Of a stretch of DNA of 64,000 nucleotides, positions 59,780 through 64,000 are shown piece after piece. Numbering within the stretch: position 1 is the first letter of the stretch; each line of letters begins with the position of its first letter. The stretch is from positions 33,610,398 through 33,674,397 of the forward strand of contig NC_092577.1 in assembly GCF_037975245.1 (NCBI RefSeq), in the 5' to 3' direction. Made by a program: the position numbers and the translations under genes. This DNA is from Apostichopus japonicus (Eukaryota; Echinodermata; Holothuroidea; Aspidochirotida; Stichopodidae). The notes beneath the pieces are model-generated. The model was not told where the DNA came from. It worked only from the letters and a program-made list of their open reading frames with translations, and searched no databases.

Positions 59780-60817
59780 TGTCTTTGGTTTTGCTTACGA
59801 ATTTTGCTTAGATCATTTTGATAGAACATATTTTTAACTGTTATGTAAATATATGTCGTTAGAATAGACGTTTATTTATTTTGCTCTCAATATTGAACCA
59901 TCTTCATACGTATCTGGAGTATTTCGAAGTAAAAACCCCTCGAACAGATCTCTTATATCACTTGAAATGTACTTCTTTCTTTTACGATGCATTTGATCTT
60001 TGCCTCTCCATGTACTTTTTCATCAAAAACTCTCAAAATGTGCAGAATGATTAATGATGTACCTACGTCATATTTACGTCATAGCCGTGGTTAGAAAAAG
60101 GAGAAAGGTTTCTCGACACATGAAGAATTTGAAAATGGGAAACCACTTCGGATGAGATTCATTCGTTGTTTTGAATGATGGCTAACTTGTCTCATATCAA
60201 TTATTATCAAGAAAATGGTGTACAGGCGGAACGGTTGGGACTTTATATGGGAGTTGGAGGGGAAGGGGGAGGGGGGGGGGGCAAATGGTGGACATTTTAT
60301 CTTCCTGTCTGGAAGCCTGATGTATAGGGAGCCTGTGTTTTTTTTTTCTTGCAATTTGGGGATTGTCCTACTTACCTACGTCCAATCTTCCCTATACCTG
60401 CTGGAGATTTATCTTGAAATGATGGAAGCAGGGGCGATATATCACGAGACAACGGTATATTATCACGACAAAAAAAAAAGTTAAAGGGGGGAGGGAAGCA
60501 AACACAATTGTAGCACTATGCTTACCGATGAGCTTAGGTTATTAAAAATGAAGTTGTTACTCAGATTTCAACGCGTTGAGAGATTATCAGACAACTCGTT
60601 TTATAATATTTAATATATCATATATATAAATATATATATATATATATGGAAGAGATAATAATAATGTGACCACATTGTTAAGAAGTTGCGGGTTGATACA
60701 GTTTACGTATATGTAACACTGATAAAGCACATCGCAACGGTCAAGCAGTCGGATTAATCCGTTCATTATGTGTATCTTACATTTTAAATAAATTTTCCAC
60801 CAATTTCAATCTTTCAG

Positions 60818-60904
60818 GGTGAACTAAACGAAGTTTCTAATGAGGAAGAGGAAGATGGTCCACATGGCGCCAATGGGCTGTCGAGTGAGATGGCAGAACC
60901 AGAG
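60818..60904 (+). CDS. Micro-exon, acidic (29 residues)
   Basis: 87 nt, phase 0 on both sides. Starts GELNEVSNEEEEDGPHGANG and ends SSEMAEPE. Acceptor CAATCTTTCAG, donor GTAGGA. Acidic like its neighbours. Confidence 0.6.
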
Positions 60905-61145
60905 GTAGGACTGGTTCAATTAGTGTTGTAGTCATATAGAGTGAAGATTGTATCGTGTAATAGAGGTAATGGGGAAGGGATTAGCAAGGAGGGGTATCGG
61001 GAGTGAGGCGGGGTTGGGGGGGGGGGGGGGTTAGAAGGTGGTAGGTTGGATATGCGGTGATGGGTAAAGAGGAGGAGGTTGCTTCTGATGCAGTGGGTGA
61101 TACAACATCTACACCAGAAGCTTCCCAAGATGACTATGCAACGTT

Positions 61146-61292
61146 ACAGTATATTATAGTATATTATATTATAGTATAGTACAGTACGGTACGGTACGGT
61201 ACGGTACTGTACAGTACGGTACGGTACGGTACAGTACAGTGTAGTGCAGTGTAGTAAAGTACAGTACAGTGCAGTACAGTACAGTAACGGTA
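61146..61292. repeat. GTACG/GTACA short tandem repeat
   Basis: About 145 bp of 5-bp units around GTAC (TACGG, TACAG), locally palindromic. Confidence 0.9.
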
Positions 61293-61503
61293 ATAGGAAG
61301 TGGAAAGGACGCCATCGGGAGTGAGTGTGGAGAGCTGGGAGCCGAAATGGTGAAACAGCGATGGAGGTGGGGTGAGGGGGGGGGGGGGTGATGGTCCACA
61401 TGCAGTATCTAATCAGACACCGGAACTATTCTGGGAGGTAGGTCTTTCTGAAATGTAGATGTGTACAGGGGTATAAGGGAAAATAGCAGAGACTAGAAGA
61501 TCA

Positions 61504-61603
61504 AGCCATGCCTCAACCCAGCTGCGCATGTTCCCTGAGACAGGGGTAGGGAAGGGGTAACATGGAACTCAGGGACCATGCGCAGCTGGGTTGAGACATG
61601 GCT
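61504..61603. other. 36-bp-stem hairpin
   Basis: The left arm 61504-61539 starts AGCCATGCCTCAACCCAGCT. The right arm 61568-61603 is its reverse complement with two mismatches. Loop 28 nt, purine-rich. It could be a small fold-back element or a small-RNA hairpin precursor. Confidence 0.75.
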
Positions 61604-62136
61604 AAAATTAGAGTACAGAGTATGCACCTTGCATATGCCTTCGTACTTATTGTTTTCGTGTAAAGTATAATTTGCACAAAGACCTGTTTTGATGAGTTCT
61701 TGATTTGATAAGATTCTTGCCTGGTTATTGAAAATTCTCTATCTGGAATTTCTATACGGTTCTATCATATGCGTTATTCACCCTTTCTTCGGCTTTAGCT
61801 GTCGTCCATATCTTACGCTAGAAGACGCAAATGGTTTTCCGAAACAATTCATTGTTTAACAAACGCTTCCCTATCATTCACGTAGTCACCTTAGCAACCA
61901 TATAATCCTCTCACGTTCATCCCCGTATGTATGTGTGCATTGCTTGCCCGATGTTATCTCTATTTCTATGCTCCAAACCACTACCTCCGTCCAATGCTTG
62001 TTTGTCCCACTGTTTGACTGCGATTATTTAGTACTGTACTGAGTTCCTTAGAAACCCAAATTCATACGGTGACCTCATACACTAATACCAAGTATTAATA
62101 TTATGGTATCCTGCGTACATGATTCTGGTTTCGCAG

Positions 62137-62217
62137 GTCTTGACGTCTCCCAACGATTCTGACGTAGAGATTGAAACAGTTGATGGTGAGGAGGATTTGA
62201 ACCCAGGACCCACCAAT
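62137..62217 (+). CDS. Micro-exon, duplicated copy 1, near-2A end
   Basis: 81 nt, phase 0 on both sides. Starts VLTSPNDSDVEIETVDGEED and ends LNPGPTN. Acceptor TGGTTTCGCAG, donor GTATGT. Nearly the same exon recurs at 63472-63555. The ending GEEDLNPGP resembles the 2A-type motif D-V/I-E-x-N-P-G-P but has Glu and Asp at the key acidic positions. Confidence 0.65.
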
Positions 62218-62765
62218 GTATGTGTGTGTGTGTTTTTTCAATCTCATCTCTACCCCTCATTTTCTGTACTGCATATTATAATATTCATGTTGCTTGCTTG
62301 CCCTTCTCCCTTATATCATTTACATTAATTAAATTAACCGACGGTTACCATAGGAACTGTTTGTTGTCTCACTAATTTTAATTTAAAATGTATGTTATCT
62401 TGTTCTTTAGCAAATTTATATTCATTTTGTCATCGACACACCCCCTTTAAGTTCATAGAAAAGTTCCTTTATAGAATTATTTAACAAGTTAATGTTCTAT
62501 TATTAAACTTCAACTTGAACAGAGAGGAACCTTATATCAGTTAAACAAAAGAGAACATTTCGTAAATTATCTAGTTACACATTTTACATAGCAATTCGAG
62601 AAAAAGAAATACAATACAAACCTCTACAGCTTCTGTTTACAAAAACTATTATAAACAATTTAGACCACTTTCCATACCAAATTGCTTAGTCATTTATATT
62701 GTTCCTTATCATATATGTGATCATGTTATATACAATGTATAAAAAGGCTGTACAATTTGGTCGTT

Positions 62766-63225
62766 ACAGTTTACAGCAGACTGTGGGTATATGGGCGGAC
62801 TTGGACCAACTTAAAGCAAACCAAGGACATACCTAGGGAAGACTTGTTGCAGACTGAGGGTACACTATGGATAGACATAAGATAGACATAAAAACAGACT
62901 AAGGGGAGACTTACAGCAGACTAAGGACAGGCTTAGGGAAGACTTGTATAGCAGACTGAGGGTAGACTATAGATAGACATAATATAGACATGCAAACAGA
63001 CTAAGGGAGACTCGCAGCAGACTAAGGGCAGGCTTAGGTAAGACTTGTAGCAGACTGAGGGTGGACTATGGATAGACATAAGATAGACATACAAACAGAC
63101 TAAGGGCAGACTTACAGCAGACTGAGGACATACCTAGGGAAGACTTGTAGCAGACTAAGGGTAGACTATGGGTAGACTTAGGATAGACATACAAACAGAC
63201 TAAGGGCAGACTTCGACAGATTAGA
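62766..63225. repeat. Minisatellite, unit about 100 bp
   Basis: Four to five copies of a unit beginning GCAGACTGAGGGTAGACTAT (at about 62849, 62951, 63050 and 63150), itself built from AGACTNAGGG and AGACATA sub-repeats. It lies between the duplicated exons. Confidence 0.9.
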
Positions 63226-63471
63226 GAGTGATGTGGTGAGGAATTTGGATGATTGCTGAATGGAAGGAGAAAGGGATAATGGGAGGGGGTGGGGTGATAA
63301 AGGAGGTGTTGCCTAATATCTCAAATATAGTTGACGATATCTCCAGGCCATGATATTTATACTAACCGATTTAAAGAAAAAAATTGAAACCCAAATACAT
63401 ACGGTGACCTCATACACTAGTACCAAGTATTAAAATTATAGTATCTTGCGTACATGATTCTGGTTTCGCAG

Positions 63472-63555
63472 GTTTTGACTACGTCTCCTGACGAATCTGC
63501 CGAGGGGATTGAAACAGTTGATGGTGAGGAGGATTTGAACCCAGGACCCACCAAT
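63472..63555 (+). CDS. Micro-exon, duplicated copy 2, near-2A end
   Basis: 84 nt, phase 0 on both sides. Starts VLTTSPDESAEGIETVDGEE and ends DLNPGPTN. Same acceptor and donor as copy 1. About 85 bp of upstream intron and over 100 bp of downstream intron are also duplicated at an offset near 1335 bp. One extra codon and several substitutions separate the copies, while the second half of the exon is identical. Confidence 0.65.
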
Positions 63556-63977
63556 GTATGTGTGTGTTTTTTTCCATCTCATCTTTACTCCTCATTTTCT
63601 GTACTTCATATTATAATAGCCATGTTGCTTGCTTGTCCCTCTCCCTGATATCAGTTTCATTACTTGAATTAACCGACGGTTACCATGGGAAGTGTTTGTT
63701 GCCTCCTCGTTTTTTATGTAAAATGTCTGAATCATTAATTTAAATTAAATAATATCAGTAGTACAATGGATAGAATGTACGTGAAGTTTAGTGTCACAAT
63801 AATTTCCTATGTGTATCGTTATAATCGTGAAAATGATTGATAATATCAATATATGTGGAGTGTATTATAGGAAAGAAGGGTGTTTAAGCAATAGTGGCTA
63901 TATGACGTTAGTTTTAGTCCTTTTAAAATCAGCCCAACGTATATTTGTTCATTGAGGATTTTCTACATTATTTGCAG

Positions 63978-64000
63978 TCAGTTTGGAATACCATTCTGCA
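63978..64000 (+). CDS. Possible next exon, cut by window edge
   Basis: Follows acceptor ATTATTTGCAG; in phase 0 it reads SVWNTIL and runs off the end. Too short to judge. Confidence 0.25.

Overview
The window is eukaryotic genomic DNA: intron-rich genes with GT-AG splice sites, (TA)n and other microsatellites, minisatellites, MITEs, tRNA-derived SINEs, a LINE-type ORF1 relic and a 20-kb satellite block. Gene content (a PHF20/MBD-R2-type chromatin reader) and repeat style suggest an invertebrate animal, most likely a marine deuterostome such as an echinoderm or hemichordate. The taxon is an inference.

Layout. (1) 1-20033: a continuous satellite array built from short GACGGG/CCCGTC modules with extreme dyad symmetry. 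Its left part is organised in higher-order units (3146 bp, then shortened versions of 2359 and 1954 bp) and contains a small internal inversion. The right part is more diverged. Short open frames on both strands are by-products of the repeat. (2) 20034-23460: a broken, minus-strand LINE ORF1-like gene with CCHC zinc knuckles. It is split by a 1.8-kb inverted-repeat element full of TTTACC/GGTAAA motifs. (3) 23460-25586: no recognised gene; it probably holds the promoter and 5' UTR of the next gene. (4) 25587-41010: a complete plus-strand gene of 16 coding exons whose splice phases all agree, giving about 1809 residues: Tudor-Tudor-C2H2-PHD, the order of PHF20/PHF20L1, a methyl-lysine reader of the MOF/NSL acetyltransferase complex. 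Its introns hold a hAT-type MITE with an intact target-site duplication (TSD), a SINE and a telomere-like 21-bp tandem repeat. (5) 41011-45243: 3' UTR and intergenic DNA, including a roughly 575-bp fold-back element. (6) 45244 to the right edge: a second plus-strand gene, recognised only as a chain of tiny phase-0 exons coding an acidic, proline-rich, probably disordered chain. One exon with its flanking introns is duplicated, and both copies end in a near-2A motif (LNPGP). The introns carry two more 8-bp-TSD MITEs, a SINE, two minisatellites, long (TA)n tracts and a 36-bp hairpin.

The PHF20-like gene is the best-supported functional unit. The most unusual items are the hairpin-rich satellite with its higher-order structure and the phase-0 micro-exon gene. 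All exon models come from reading splice signals and phases by eye; no transcript evidence was available.
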